64,000 nt of DNA from NCBI GenBank assembly GCA_020226215.1, contig CM035229.1:86135343-86199342 (forward strand). The letters are read 5' to 3'. The notes below the pieces were generated by a model. It ran no database searches and had not been told where the DNA came from. It saw only the letters and a list, made by a program, of their open reading frames with translations. This document shows positions 49,956-63,618 of this stretch, one piece after another; the stretch's first letter is position 1; every line of letters starts with the position of its first letter. Position numbers and translations under genes: made by a program. The stretch comes from Sindora glabra (Eukaryota; Streptophyta; Magnoliopsida; Fabales; Fabaceae).

Positions 49956-51017
49956 TCTAAATAAATTAAAATAATACAAATAAAACTTAACGTATAATTA
50001 TTATTGTAGTAGTTATTATATTGTACATTTTAGTAATTCTATTTTATCTAGTAATAGCATAATTTTTATAATTGTTTAATATTAATCACTATTGTGTCAT
50101 TGATATTTAAATTAAAATAATTTATTTAATTTATAATAATATTTACTTGATATTAACATTTTAATGTTATGTGTCAAAGTAAGTATGAATTAATTAATAT
50201 ATTTATCAAGGTTTTATACCTTCTGTAATATTTTATTTTTTTTATTTCTTACTTTTAATTATATTATTCTTAACCTAAACACTACCGAGTAATATAAATT
50301 TAGGGTTTCAAAATTTTTTTTTGATACTGATAATTTTTCAAAAAGGTTAACATTTAAAATTTTTAATTCTTAAAATTTTTATGACTCACTTATTATTGTT
50401 ATCTTTTTACAAACTTGGTTTTCTAATTTTCATGTTCATGTGTTTTACTTACAAGTTAAATGTTAATATCGATAGGTAATGTAAATGTATATACATATAT
50501 GTCAATATTTTTATAACCATTAAGTAAAATATATAACATTACATAATTTAATTTTTATGGATTTTTTAAATAAATTTAAAATTTTTGTAGTGATGAAAAT
50601 TGTTGTCGGCACTAATCCTAAGGTTAAAACAAACATTAAAAGTGTGTAACATTATCGTTGGCCTTTTGACATTGGAAAATATTACAATATACATAACGTT
50701 ATTTAAATAATATTTTAAACTATACATTTTATGAGAAAGTTATTCATAATCCTTTTTTGCAAACTTGTGCTAGTATATTTACTTACCTAAAATTTAAATG
50801 TTAGAATTGAACCTAAATTAATCTTGCAAGCAGATACTAATAAATAATTCCAATAAATATGTAATATTGTAATAATAATGATTAAATAATTAATTACTGA
50901 GTTTGAAATAAATATGAGCATGTGTGTAATAATAGTTAATTGCAGCTATTTTTATAACTATGGTACTTTTTCTTTATTGTGTAATTCTAATTCCTGAAGT
51001 GTCATGTAAATTCGACC

Positions 51018-53770
51018 ATGGTAGGAAATAAGATGAGTACTAGGAAGAAAAATATTTGTATTTACGCGAGTGGAGAAATTTATGAGACGGACCAGGGCGA
51101 CACATTTAAGTGTTATAAGGTGAAGGTGATAAGAATTAAATCAGATATCACCCTGGATGATCTTAAAAATATGGTTAGGCGAAAGCTACAACTTGATAAT
51201 AATCAAGTCGTAATTAAGTTGGTGTATAGGCATCTGCTTTCGTTAAATCTGATGCAATACAAGGCATGTCTATTGGAAGATGATGATGACATTTAACAGA
51301 TGTGAGAAGTGAATGCACGATTTCCCACTTAATTGTCTTGCCCAAAATTATATGCATATGTCTCAATTAGGGAACTTGATTTGAACATCGTAAGTCAACC
51401 GGTTGATGATTGTGGTCCATGGACAGAACCGTGCACACAATCATCCACCAGCCTACCTCACAGCTTTAATGAAGGGCCATCAAATTACAATCCATACTTT
51501 ATTAGAATGAATAGACAAAATGAATACGGCCAGCCATTTCACACCCCTAATGCCGACTATACTCCTAAGCCATGTTTTTCTTAGCCTCATTATAGTTTAA
51601 TTCAGTCACCTTCTTCCCCGAAAGAAATAGAGGATATAATGGATGATTTTGAACAGGAAGATGCTTATAATGATATTCCTGAGGGGTTTGGTGGTGATGA
51701 TGACAGCTACGATGATAATGATAGGGGAGAAGATATTAGAAATACACTTCCAACAATTCCGGTAAGCCCATATATGGAATCAACTACTATCTTTTTTTTT
51801 CCGAATAAATATAGAAGCTGCCGTGAGTGATGATTACCCTAAAATGAGAGATGACATGAATATAAATAACAATCAGGAGCCATATATAAGTTTATGATAT
51901 ATGGACCAGAAGTCATTTCACCATGCAATGAAAATATACTCAATTCGGACCTACCACACATTTTGTATGCACTACTCTTCGACCAAATATGAAGAATATC
52001 GATACCCTCAATATGGCGTACAATGCAATTGGAGGGTTAGAGCATGCTCTAAGTCGAAAGAAAATTATTGGCAGATATCTAAATACAATAGGCCTCATAT
52101 GTATGTATCTATCTCTCTTTTCCAAGATCATCCAAAATTGGATGTTGATGTTATTTCATCGTACATTGTGGCTATGATGACTAAAAACCTAAGTGTGTCC
52201 ATCCGAGAAATCATTGAGTGGATCCACAGTATTTTTAGGTACTCTATATCCTATAAGAAAGTGTGGAAGGGCAAACATTGAGCCATCGTGTTCGCATTTA
52301 GGAATTAGAAAAAGTCATATTCCATATTATTGAGGTGGCTAGCCACAGTGTGAAACTTCAATCCTAGGTCTTATTTCAAGATTGTTAGCAGAGAATACTT
52401 GTCAAGTAGTTCTGATGATGAGCCAGTCTCAATGTTCCATCGAGTGTTTTGAACTTTCAAGCCATGCATCGATTCATTTAACCATCTAAAGCCGATAGTC
52501 TAAGTAGATGGTACCTTTTTGTATGAAAAGTATAAAAGGTGTTGCTTATTGTAACGTTTCAGGATGAGGATAGAAAAGTTGTGCCTCTTGCATTTGTCGT
52601 GGTGGAGGGGGAAACATACGAGATATAGGCTTGGTTCTTATCAAACCTCTGACGCCATGTCATTTAGAATAGACAAGGTATTTATTTGATATCAGATAGA
52701 CATCCTAGAATACTAACTGCTATTGCAAACTCACGTGTAGAATGGTAACCCCCTTGTGTTTATCATGTGTTTTGCCTGCGACATATCACCAGTAACCTAA
52801 ACTCAGTGTTTAGGACGGTGTGGCTGAAGAAACTATTTACCAGCATCGGTGCATTTTGCTTATGCTGATATTATTAATTGTCATTATTTATCATGATTAT
52901 TGTTTATTCAATCACATCGGTGGATGGTACAGGTTACCAATATAAGTAACATGCTGTGAATAACAAGTTAGATGAATTACGTTAATTGCACCCAAAAGCC
53001 GCTAATTGGATTTCTAATATCCTAAAAAATCAATAGAGTTATGCTTATGACGATGAAAGCTGACGTTGGGGCCATATAACCACTAACTTGGCTGAGTGTG
53101 TGAACAATGTATTTAAAAGTGTTAGGTTTTTACTGATCATTGGGTTAGTCAAAACAACACTGCATTAAACAAATGCATATTTTATTACTCGAGTGGAGAC
53201 CATTGTTGCATAATTATAGGCAGAAGAGGTATTCAACGAAAATATTCGAAAAAAAATTCAAGGGTGCATCAGGAAAGCATCTGCCTATCACATCCATCGC
53301 TTTAATCGACTAGGGTCAACTTTTGAGGTGGAGGAGCTGTATGACTCGACTTAGAAATAGTTTGGTCAAACGTACAAGGTTAGCCTGTCCGATCGAACAT
53401 GCGATTGTGGCGAATTTCAAGTAGAGCATTGGCTCTATCAATATGTTTTTGCAGCATATGCTAAAGTCATAGTGGATCCACTACAGTATGTCAATCTTAT
53501 ATTCCAATTACAAACAATGCTAAAGGATTACAACTGTGAGTTTTATCCAATCGGCGGTATGGAGCATTGGCCAACATTGGACGAACCAACATTGGTATTG
53601 AATCCAACATAGATGCATCCCATCAATCGACCACGGTCCACACGAATCAAGAACAAAATGGATTGGAAAGAAATTTTATCAGAACCTTTGAAGTATGGGT
53701 TATGTCGGCAACCCAAGCATAACCATGCGACCTGTCAATCTAATCAGTGAAATGTGCTATGACACTAAGG
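51018..53770 (+). pseudogene. Decayed MULE (MuDR-type) transposase
   Basis: Plus-strand pieces in the order of plant MuDR transposases: an N-terminal PB1-like part (51018-51296), an acidic linker (51639-51770), the MuDR N-domain (51901-52281) with VQCNWRVRACSKSKENYW, the MULE DDE core with VDGTFLYEKYK (about 52507-52540), VPLAFVVVEGE (about 52585-52615) and SDRHPRILTAI (about 52695-52730), and a SWIM zinc finger CDCGEFQ (53402-53422). In the SWIM the usual P-C-S-H half reads LYQYVFA, so it has lost its second Cys/His pair. Many stops and frame changes (e.g. 51294, 52279, 52627) make it inactive. The end near 53760 still shows the C-terminal Cys/His tail (GLCRQPKHNHATCQ). Terminal repeats were not found. 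Confidence 0.85.
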
Positions 53771-53997
53771 GCCCCAAAAAAAGTCAACGGACAATGCATT
53801 CTTCATAATGTATTTATTTGTTTATATATAAACCTAGAAGCTAGATAACTTGTTGCATTTGAACAATATATTATTCTTATTCATAATGTATTTAATTAAC
53901 TATTTTCTTACTCCGTTATGGAATACTTGCATAACATGACAATTGTGAAATTGATTGAATTCAGCCAGTCCATCATAGTCTATAGCTCTTCAGTATA

Positions 53998-54660
53998 ATG
54001 GCCACTCAACATCGTGTTGTAACCTATGGGCTCGATGATGAGTCTCTCTTATATTTGCAGTCAAGACATATGGAAGAACACTAGTCTACTTCCTTGATTG
54101 CCAGGGATGGCCCTATAACAATACAGAGTATTACTTTATCATATGAGAGTCCATAAAGTTTGAAGCCCTATTTTATTGCAGCTAACGTAGCCAGTCTCGA
54201 CTCTAGTGATATGCTTATTTATATTATACTTGTGCAATGCAAATTATTTGGCACCCTTATGACATTCTCGGTGTGCAACAATTAATACCAAGGTATTACT
54301 TAACCTCACTGACATATGGCTGGCATTAGTCCCGGTCATTTACTTCCATATCATGGAATGACACCATGTAGATCGTGTATTGTGACAATTTGGTAGGTGC
54401 CAGCCAATCCCACAGGAACCATTTAATCTTAGTTCTTGTCATACCTTATAGCTCTGGGATAAAACATCAAAAGATTGACGGGAAGAGCATATCATTTTCA
54501 TTACTACTTGGAATGCATGGCGTAGCACACTTTCGTTAACGGAAATGGCCTTAGATGCTCTCAGTCATGACTCAAGCTATATGAGGTAGTACTGGAGACA
54601 CACCAGATGGTGAATTCATCTAGTCAATGGTGGTTTGAGATTTATGGTAACCTTTCATCA
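53998..54660 (+). pseudogene. Decayed plant mobile domain (PMD) gene
   Basis: It starts with MATQHRVVTYGLDDESLLYL and contains, with stops, readings such as ALVPVIYFHIMEWHHVDRVL (Trp from TAG/TGG change) followed by QFGRCQPIPQEPFN, and later DSSYMRYYWRHTRW. These match the PMD family (aminotransferase-like plant mobile domain, MAIN/MAIL and 'PP7 long form' homologues): V-P-L-I-x-F-x-x-V-E-x-H-x-x-D-R-V-L-R-Q-F-G-x-x-Q-x-I-P and Y-M-x-W-Y-x-x-x-T-R. The gene is broken. It follows the MULE transposase by about 230 bases on the same strand, consistent with MULEs that carry a PMD gene. Confidence 0.7.
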
Positions 54661-57339
54661 TTTATATACTTCTGTGCTTGCATCTTCAAATTATGGCGAC
54701 ATTAAATTGTAATGATGTACTCCTTTATAGGCTGATGTAGCTGAAAGATTGTGCAAATTGAGTGTTAAGGAATCACTATTTTAATTGTACAACTAATTTA
54801 GGAATCATGTTGGTAAAATTTGAAAAGTTTTACACTAGTTATGACTAGGCTAAAGGTCATGACATAAGCTAACCAGTTATTAGTTAAAATATTAATTTTT
54901 AATATTTTAATCCTCCGAGATCTAAGATTAGTTAGTGTTATTTTCATCCCTTACTTATTTTATTTTATAAGTTTCAAAGTATGTTTTGATACAATTATAT
55001 AATATCCTACAACTTACACGCTTTGCTTGCATTGATTAAAAATAATAACTATTTATTATCGCAATTAGTGTGGGTAAATTTTGAAATTAATTTTTTTTTG
55101 AAAATTCTATATGTATCAAAAAATTCTATGTGTATCAAAATTTGAAAATAGTACAACCATTTGATGAATGATATAAAATGAACCCACATCATGCTTCATG
55201 CACATAAGTGGCTTGTTAGGATCTGATTTTCAACTTTTATCATTGATACATATTAGTATTTCTTAAATTTTTTTATTAATTTCATAAATATATTATTAAT
55301 TATTGATATGAAGTAGTTGTTGTAAATTAGGTTTTCTTTTGCTATGTTTAAAAAAGTTGTGAATTTTTCTAGAAATATAATGTTTTATAAAGAATTTTGT
55401 ATTTTTCTAAAAAAGTTATAAATGTATACAAATTTTACATATAAAAAATTATAATTTTACTTTTCAAAATAAAAAATAAATTATTGATAAAGGGTTAAAA
55501 CATTTTTTTAAAATAAACTGTAGAAATAAATATTGATATACCCTTTTTCAACAAATTTACTTATGCATAACCTTTACAAATTTCATCCCATACCCCAATG
55601 CATTTGCATATATAATACCGACTAATCATAGATGAGAATGATGATCTTCTTTTGTCAAAAAAGAAAAATTGGAATACATGTGGGATTGAGAGATTTTGAA
55701 TCATGCGATATTTAACATCTTTTAAAGATCTTATATTTTTATTATATTTAATATTTGATTTTAATTATTACATGCAGACATATATTTAATAAGTTAATCA
55801 CTCTAACTATTAAAGAAAATAAAATATACATAGTTATCATAATTAGGGTTGTAATATAAGGTAAGTCAAACTAAACAGGTCAAGCCCAATCAAGCTCTCA
55901 CTTGTATAAACTTGCATTTTTTGCAAGCAAAAATGATTGAACCTATGGATAGATCACATTTTTCTTTTAATAAAATAATACAAATGATTATAATTAATCA
56001 ATTAGGTTTTTTTTGTATAATAAGTAAGTTGAATAAAATTAAAAAATCATATTAAATTATTAAAAATTAGAATAGATTAGATTAAATTTTTTTAAAATAT
56101 TTAAAAATTAAAAAAAAGATGTTCATAGATATATAAATTTGTATGCCGAATGAATTGCATATAAGCTACCTGCAATTAACCCATGATCATAGGTAGCTTA
56201 CGTACTCTAAATTTATTTTACATATCTAACTCTAATACTATATTCCTATAATGCATCCATATAATATCTCGAGGGTTTTAAAATACTGAGTTACAAATAT
56301 TATTGTAGCTTTTAGTCTTACAGAGTGTGAAAGCGACATAGACATAAGTAAAAAGAAAATGGAAATCATCTTATTCAATCAACTTGCACTTTGTGTCTTT
56401 ATTTTGGTGGCCGCTTAATTAAATGATTTTTGGGGAATGAAATCATAAGCCATTCAAAACCCATCCAATTGCTTCCATTCATTGTCCAAAAATACATCAC
56501 ATTGGTGAACAAAATGAGATGATATAATATGAATTTAAATCATAACTGCCAAATAAATTCAACAAAATAACATTATTTGTTCATTCCTGGTGGATGCATA
56601 AATCTTAGTTAATACACTGAACTATAGGAGTAATTTGATTTTTTTTTGTGCTTCTCAAAATTTAATAATCGGAGAAATTAAAAAATCAATGTCACTGTAT
56701 ATGTATATGAGAAGCAAAAGGAGAGAGGTAGATGACAAAGTTAAGAAATATACACGACAAGTTAAATATATAAATAGGACATAATATCATATAATTTTAC
56801 ATATTGGAGGTAAAGGCAAATTGAGAGAGTTGTACATAAATGTCCAACTCCAACCTATTAACTTAAATTATTACCTATCTACATGCAATAATCAATAACT
56901 AAAAAGCACTTCATTTGAATTATGAAATGATAGCAGATTTATTTGTAGAAGGCATAGAGATGCTGTTGCCAATGGCCCACCAGACCGATGAAAACAACAT
57001 TGGAATGATCCCTTATATGTCATCGATGAGCAAAAGTATTGACCTTTTGGTGACGCTACTCTATCACCTCCTCTGGTGCTAATGGTGTCACTTTATGCCA
57101 ATATTGAAATAGTGAGTTTAGCCTCAGCTTGAAATTAGAATGCTATGCATGAAATTGAAGAACTTTCAAGAGCCTAAATGAGTGGATATATTATATACTA
57201 ATAGCTTTTGTTATTATAAGGATTTGGCAGTGAAAATTGAAATAAATCTATCTTTTTGGGCATAATGTTAATGGGGTTCTTCCAATCCTGTATATATAGC
57301 AAAGTTAATGACATATAGATCAATTTATTGGTCTTATTT
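54661..57339. other. Intergenic AT-rich DNA
   Basis: No gene is recognised. This probably includes the 3' non-coding arm of the MULE. A moderately GC-richer patch at 56940-57130 has no open frame worth calling. Confidence 0.4.
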
Positions 57340-58270
57340 GTTTGTTTGGGTAGAAAATAAAATTTTATAAAATGTTCTTGATAAAAAATATTTTTAGAAA
57401 ATAATTTATTTTTTATTGTTTAAAGAACCAAGAGAAAATACATTTTTTAGTGCATAAAGGTAAATTATCATTTTTTGGTAAGTATAAAGTCAAATTATTT
57501 TCTTTTATTTAAGAATATCTTCATACAATCTATAATCACACAATAATCATATTAATTAATATCATTAAACCCTTAATAATAAAAAATCAAAAGTTAAATA
57601 AATTTTATATTAAAAATAACATTAAAGTAGAATTTAAATCATCTTTTTTTCATCTTCATCAATATTCATTTTTTCTCTAAGACTTTTGATCAAAATAGAT
57701 AATCATATTTATCAAATTTTATTAATTATTAAAATATTTTTTAACATATATATTTTTTAATATGAATTTATGAATATTAATAATAATAAAGTTAGAATAA
57801 AAGTTGGAATAAAAGAGAAAGAGAGAGAGGCAGGAAAAGATGGAAAGAAAAAGATGAGAAGAAGAAGGAGAATAGAATGGAAAAATAAATAAGTGAAAGT
57901 AAGAAAATAAACATAAGGGAAAGATGTAGAATAAATGAATAACAATGAAAAAAAGAAAGGGAAGGAAAGAGAAAGATGAGTAAGCAAAGAAGTAAGGAAA
58001 ATAAAGAGAGTAAAGTGAAATTATATAATATAAAGTAATTTGAAAAAGTGATTTCTTTTAATTAATGAGGAAAATGATTTCTTCTTAAATAAACTATCAT
58101 TTTCTATTTAGAAATTATTTTTTATTGACTAACTTTCATATGAGCTTGAAATATAAGGAAGTTAGAAAATAATTTCTAGAAAAAACTTTCCGCTAAAAAA
58201 AAAAGAATTCTAAAAGGAAAATATCTTTTTGAAAACTCTATTTTCTATCTTTTTTTTTATGTTTAGAGCT
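57340..58270. mobile_element. Possible MULE-type MITE with purine-rich interior
   Basis: The left end (about 57340: TTTGTTTGTTTGGGTAGAAA and an AAAATATTTTTAGAAAAT block) and the inverse of the right end (TAAACATAAAAAAAAAGATAG with GAAAATAGAGTTTTC) resemble each other, as in the TTTGTTTGG MITEs at 16349 and 41930. Inside, 57790-58015 is almost all purine on the plus strand. No coding sequence or target duplication was confirmed. Confidence 0.35.
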
Positions 58271-58600
58271 AGTAAGAAGGATTGAATTCATCTAAAATGT
58301 AAAATCTTAACCTTTCATGTTCAAATCAATGGTTTAGAATTTAATAAATAATAATAAGTAAAAAAATAATTTTTAAATTTGTAATTATGTACTCTCTTAA
58401 TTTTCATATTAAAACTTAAGATTTTATACTTTACTATCTAAAGTACATATCTTGCACTTTGGAGGAGTTAAATCTTAATAGGAAAGTTGATTAATAGAAA
58501 GTAAATTCCAATTAACAAAAAATGATAGTATATTTGGTGAAAATAAAATTTTTATTAAAAGAAATTACTTTCTTCAATCATCTTATATTAAATTCCATGC

Positions 58601-58815
58601 ATTTTCTCTTTATTTTTCTTCATTCTTCCTTTACTCCCTTTTCCATTCTTCTTGTCTCTTTTTGTTAATCTTTCTTTTCTCACTCCTGTATTTTTCTTTT
58701 TTTTTCTCCTTATTTTTTTCTTATCATTTTCTTTTTCTCTTCTCCTCCTTTGTGCCTTCTTTATCTTTCCTCTTCTTCTCTCTTTTTCTCTCTCTTTCTC
58801 TCCTTGCATTCTCAC
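58601..58815. repeat. Long polypyrimidine tract
   Basis: About 215 bases of mostly C/T on the plus strand (TTCTT, CTCTTT, TTTTTC units). It gives a Lys/Arg/Glu-rich low-complexity frame on the minus strand that is not a gene. It has the opposite strand bias to the purine tract at 57790-58015. 58816-59839 shows nothing further. Confidence 0.8.
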
Positions 58816-59839
58816 AAATATTGGTATTCAATAATTATATCAAAGATCGTGATTAGAAAGTATTTAGATATTTAGGAAAGCAGGTATATGTAGTTAATCA
58901 TTTTAGTTAAAGTTGTTAGAATTTCATTCTAAGATCATATGTATGAAAATTAAAACACCATGAACATAAAATTCATATTTATGTACCTAATCTAATAGCT
59001 ATTATTGAATTTAGCAAAAGTTAATAAATTGTTGATAGCTGGGTTTTTCTTTTCATTTTTATTATAATTAGTAATAATTCTTAAGAGATAGAAATAATAT
59101 GTTTGAGAAGTGAAAAGGAAACCTAATGATATATTTTTATTTAATAAGTAAACTCAATATCCTCTCTATAAAAGGATTATGAAGTTTTAAGCCTACATAT
59201 TTATTAAACTACATTAACTCATATCAATGTGCCAAATTCATATCTTTTAAATTACAATTTTAATTTGGGCTTTATATATACCTCATAATTGTGTTAAACT
59301 TTAATCTTTTATTAAATTAAAATCACCAATTGATAGTTTCTCACATTATGAGGTATTTTAACATTTTTCCATTTGAGTAATATTAATTGAGTTTTGAATA
59401 AGTTTTTAAGAAAACTTATTTTGAAAGCAAGGTATCAGATTGATTGACTAAATGCTTTATGTGGCCACAATTTTAAAAAATAATTTATCCTTTTAAGAAA
59501 ACATCTTAACAATCCCATTCAATATATCCAACTAATACTGAATCACGACAGCTTTTATACCTTTTTCAATATATAATAATTTAGAATCTATCACTTGAAG
59601 GGAAATAACTAGAATAACCAATATACCTTTAGTTTAAAATGAAAATGGTATGTGTATAAGAAAATTTTAATAAAGAAATATGAATGGATTATTGGATAAA
59701 ATAAAATAGATATTTTAGTAAACATGAAAATATGAATTTTATGAGAAATAAATAAAGGTCAGTTTAATAGAGTAGTAAAATATAAAATTTTGAATTATTA
59801 TAAGTGAGTATAAAGAAGATTTAGGACATAAAAAGTGCC

Positions 59840-61009
59840 TATAGCCTTTATTTTATTTTTATGAGCATTATCATCTTTCTTATTCATTTCCCCTAAATCT
59901 TTCCAACCTCCCTTCTCCTCCTACTCCTCCAAATCAATGCAAGGGAACCTTATACCTTTTTAAATTCTTCATATAGTTAAGGTAAAAACATCTTCCTCAT
60001 TTAGATTTATCTTTATCTCTTCTTAGTTTGATGTAGACATTAGGGTTATTTTAATTCCAAAGGTGGAGTATCTACTCACTTAATAGGAAGAAGGATGTGA
60101 GGAAGCTAGTTTTGATATTTTTTTAACCCTAATTAAACTAAGATCAAAGATTTTCTCAAATTGTTGGTTAATGGAACTAGCTTGATTTAACGATACGAAC
60201 AACTCAAATGATTTATACTTAATGTGTATGTATGAGTTCATAAGGATTGGTTGGATGTTTGATGCATTAAGTGCATGATTTGGAATGAATGAATAGTGAA
60301 AATTTTAAAGTTTTTGTAAAATTCCAAGCAAGATAGCTAACTATGCCATAAAAAAGGAATTTTAAGGGGTATAATCAACTATTTGGCCACGAATTGCCCT
60401 TTAGATATTGATAATCAATTATAGATCTTTAGAATACTTTTTAGAGCTTAGTAATTAATTCTATAGTCGATTATTATGCCTTAGATTTGTTCCTGACCCC
60501 CTGATAGTTAATTATATAGTTAATTATGGACCCAATAATTATTCTTGAGGTTTGTATCATCAAGTATATAGTCAATTATACTTAATTCACCCTATTTTAT
60601 CATGATTTCTAAGGGTCCAATGTGAAATATAAGATCCCTAAGCATTAAGATATAATGGTTTATGATGACTACGAGATAATTACGTGTATTGGTGACCATA
60701 AAATAAAACTTAGGGTATTGTACTATATGATACAAGAATGTGAATGATCTTGTAATGTTTCTTATGCAATAGAATGTGTTATGTGGCCATACATTGAGGC
60801 ATAATGTTGTTTGACTAACGTGATGAGTATGGCTTATGTTATGATATGTGAAATGAAAGCATTGAGAAATAGTGAAATGAGAAATATGTTAGGTACGGAG
60901 TGAAAATCAGATAACTAAATCTTAGTATATGGCTTGTAGAGGGTATATACTTGGGAGACAAGGATAAAAGCTTATTAAGGATATAAGATTGACTTAAGAG
61001 TTACAAGGT

Positions 61010-61085
<76 letters not shown>

Positions 61086-61640
61086 TTGCTATACATTGTG
61101 ATTTGAATTTGAAATCTAATTATTATTAATTATTTTTGTGTGGTAAAATTATGATAAAATGATCATAATTGTGCCTTTTAAGGCTTCTTGGAATTAAATT
61201 AATATTGTAAATGTTTACATGTTGAATTTTATAGTAGGATGATCTAGTGGGTAATTTAATTCACTATTATACTGATTTATGTTGGAGTATTTACTTGTTA
61301 AGCTCCAAACTCACCCCTCCGTAATTTATTTTACAAACACATAAATTAAACTTCCACCATCACCTCTTGAAAGCTAGAATTGTTGGCATGCTCTCCAGTT
61401 TGGTTTGAGTAACACTAGATATTTTGCAAAACTAGAATGTTTTAGGCCTTATTCTGTATATAGGTTATAGGTAGAGGATCCAAGAACTAAATTCTTTATA
61501 AGTTATTAGATTAACTCATCTTCATTCTGGGAGGAACATAAGGAAGTCTAACTACTCCATCTTTTGTAAACTTCATTATGTTGATGCATGAAACCCCATT
61601 CTTTTCCAAAGGCTCATTTTCCTTCTTATTACATGCTTTA
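59840..61640 (+). repeat. Dispersed repeat family, copy B
   Basis: It matches copy A in the same order: TTAAATTCTTCATATAGT (from 59960), CTTCTTAGTTTGATG (60017), a series of TCAATTAT/TCGATTATT segments (60370-60580), GTGGCCATACATTGAGGCAT (60783), AGGATGATCTAGTGGGTAA (61236), TTATTTTACAAACACATAAA (61328) and TTAGGCCTTATTCTGTATA (61441) followed by TAGAGGATCC. It contains a (TA)n run at 61013-61081. It ends close to the start of the LINE fragment. Confidence 0.6.
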
Positions 61641-61669
61641 GTTAAATAATCAGGATTTGTGCTTGATAA

Positions 61670-62868
61670 TCAAATAAGGCTGGTGGAAACCGGAGAGCGA
61701 GTTTCACTCTAGTTATGACCGGGTTTGGGTTGTGAAATCTTCCTACTCATATTGTTGGTAGTATTCAGATTATTTATCCTCCGAAGGTCACTGCGGGTGG
61801 TGATGTTCTAATGCGGACAGGTACTCCAATAGGAGAATTCTCAGTCAAAACTATACATACTGATGTCAAATGGCAGGTGTATAGAAGATGTGCTTTAGCA
61901 TAAGTTATGGAAGTTGCTGTTTCCTCAACGAATTAGATGCTTCTTATGGCAGTCTTATCATAATAGTTTCTTGACAAATTTGGCTACAAGTAGATGAGAT
62001 CATGGCTCCGGGCACTTGAGTTTATGTTAGTAGATTGATCTAGGTTATCTTGCTATCTTCAGTATAGCAAATCTTTTGAACTGGTTTAAGTTAAACTTGG
62101 TTGATAGCGTGGACAGGAAAGTGGAGTATTTTATAGGCTATGGGTTGTCGGTTCTTATGAAACTGGAGAAATAAAGCTACTCATCAATCTTCATTTTTGC
62201 GACCAACGAACCAGGTGAGTGTTATTTTGTATCATGCACGTCAGCCCCTGCATGATAGAGATGCCTCTGTTTATCATGGCTGTAGGATTATGGGAAGTGT
62301 TGTGGGGGTATGGAATTCTCCGCTACATGAGTGGGTGAAGGTGAATGCAGATTGTGTAGTTGAGGGAAAGGGCCATATAGCTAGATGTGGAAGAATTTTA
62401 AGGAATATGCATGGAAGATGGGTTACAGGCTATGCCAAACCTCTCAGTTCCTGTAATCTGTTTATTGTTGAATGTTGGGGGACAGTTTGTGGCCTTCAAA
62501 CAGTTTGGGATCTAGGTTCTAGGAAGGTCCGATTTGAGTAAAATACTGAAGAAATTTTATGCAGTTTAACTGTCCCTCATCATAATGGTAATCCTTTGAT
62601 TGTGACTCTTCATGATATGCTTCATTTGGATTGGGAAGTGGAAATTAAGTATACACACAAAGAGGGCAATGTTTACAAAAGTTGGATGGTTAGTCTTAGT
62701 CTTTCTTTGGATCCTAGAACTCATTTGTTTCATGATCCTCCTATTCAGAATTTTTATTTTTATTTTTTATTTTTTGTTTATGCTGATACTTTAGGAGTTT
62801 CTAAAATTTGAAATATTGCAATTATGTAATTTTTTTAAGCTTATGCGCCATCGTATTACCAAAAAAAC
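61670..62868 (+). mobile_element. LINE retrotransposon, 5'-truncated, with zf-RVT and RNase H remnants
   Basis: 5'-truncated and frame-broken. At about 61830-61880 the pattern GEFSVKTIHTDVKWQVY recalls the piece before the zinc-binding domain. At 61906-61995 WKLLFPQRIRCFLWQSYHN matches zf-RVT of plant LINEs. At 62320-62541 a frame reads WVKVNADCVVEGKGHIARCG and later RNMHGRWVTGYAKPLSSCNL, the RNase H (RVT_3) domain, with the second acidic position in VECWGTVCGLQTVWDLG. It continues after one stop to about 62740. The tail CTTATGCGCCATCGTATTACC followed by AAAAAAA (62862-62868) is the typical plant LINE 3' end. All parts are non-functional. Confidence 0.85.
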
Positions 62869-63546
62869 ATATATTTTACAGAAAATATATATTTTAGAAT
62901 CTCTATGAAAAACTTGCAAACTTTATGAAAAAAAAAAGTTACAAGATTTCGTGGAAAGGTGGTAAAATTGTTATAAGATGTTGCAGAAATCCTATCAATA
63001 GTCCTTTTTCCAAGGGATTCACCCAAATTTCAATTATATGGCTACAAACCCATATGTCTATATATATATATATATTTGTTTTTACAAAGCGTGTTAAAAT
63101 ATAAACAATTTAAAGAAAAAATCCTTACATAATTGATCAGTATTACAGGCCTTTTAATTTTCAAAACTTTTCAAAAATCTGTACGTGATTTTTCCATTTT
63201 TCAAAGAGAAAGGAATTTGAGGCAGCCCTTTGATCATGAAGTTTCAATCGATACTAATGAAGCTTAGCTCATGGGTATACATTTATTTGTTAAATTAAAA
63301 CAATAATAAGAAAGCAGACAATACTGTACAGCTAAAAAGCCTATAAAATGGTATACTTACTAGTCCAACTAACAAACTACCAGTCTACTCAAACTCTTCT
63401 ATTGTCACTCCAATTTTTATTGACTCCAATCTCTGGCATTTATTAATGGCCAATCACATGTAATGGGCGGTTCAGTGAAAACAAACCTCATTTTTCTGGC
63501 ATTAGCACAAACATGTTGACACAGCCTTTATCAGCATCATAGGCAT
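62869..63546. other. Intergenic DNA
   Basis: No gene is seen; there is a short (TA)n at 63060-63075. The last 250 bases are less AT-rich and could be the 3' untranslated part of a minus-strand gene. Confidence 0.35.
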
Positions 63547-63618
63547 TCACTGCCTTCTCTCAAGTGCTATTTTCAATTTTTGAAGAGCATACTCTCGGAA
63601 TTTTTCTCCATTGAATAG
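63547..63618 (-). CDS. Possible terminal exon of a minus-strand gene outside the window
   Basis: A good 3' splice site (pyrimidine tract CTTGCTTCCAGTCCTCTGCC then CATAG|CT) precedes a 24-codon frame that reads LFNGEKFREYALQKLKIALE and RRQ before TGA. The amphipathic, charged composition looks like a real protein end, and the stretch is less AT-rich than its surroundings. A second possible exon with donor TTGCTAG|GTACGTG lies at about 63855-63920, but its open frame does not match this phase, so the model is uncertain. The family is not recognised. Confidence 0.3.
   Translation of the reverse strand, partial: LFNGEKFREYALQKLKIALERRQ

Noticed and set aside
58588..58815. Lys/Arg-rich 75-residue frame
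   Set aside because: Translation of a polypyrimidine tract on the opposite strand; low complexity.
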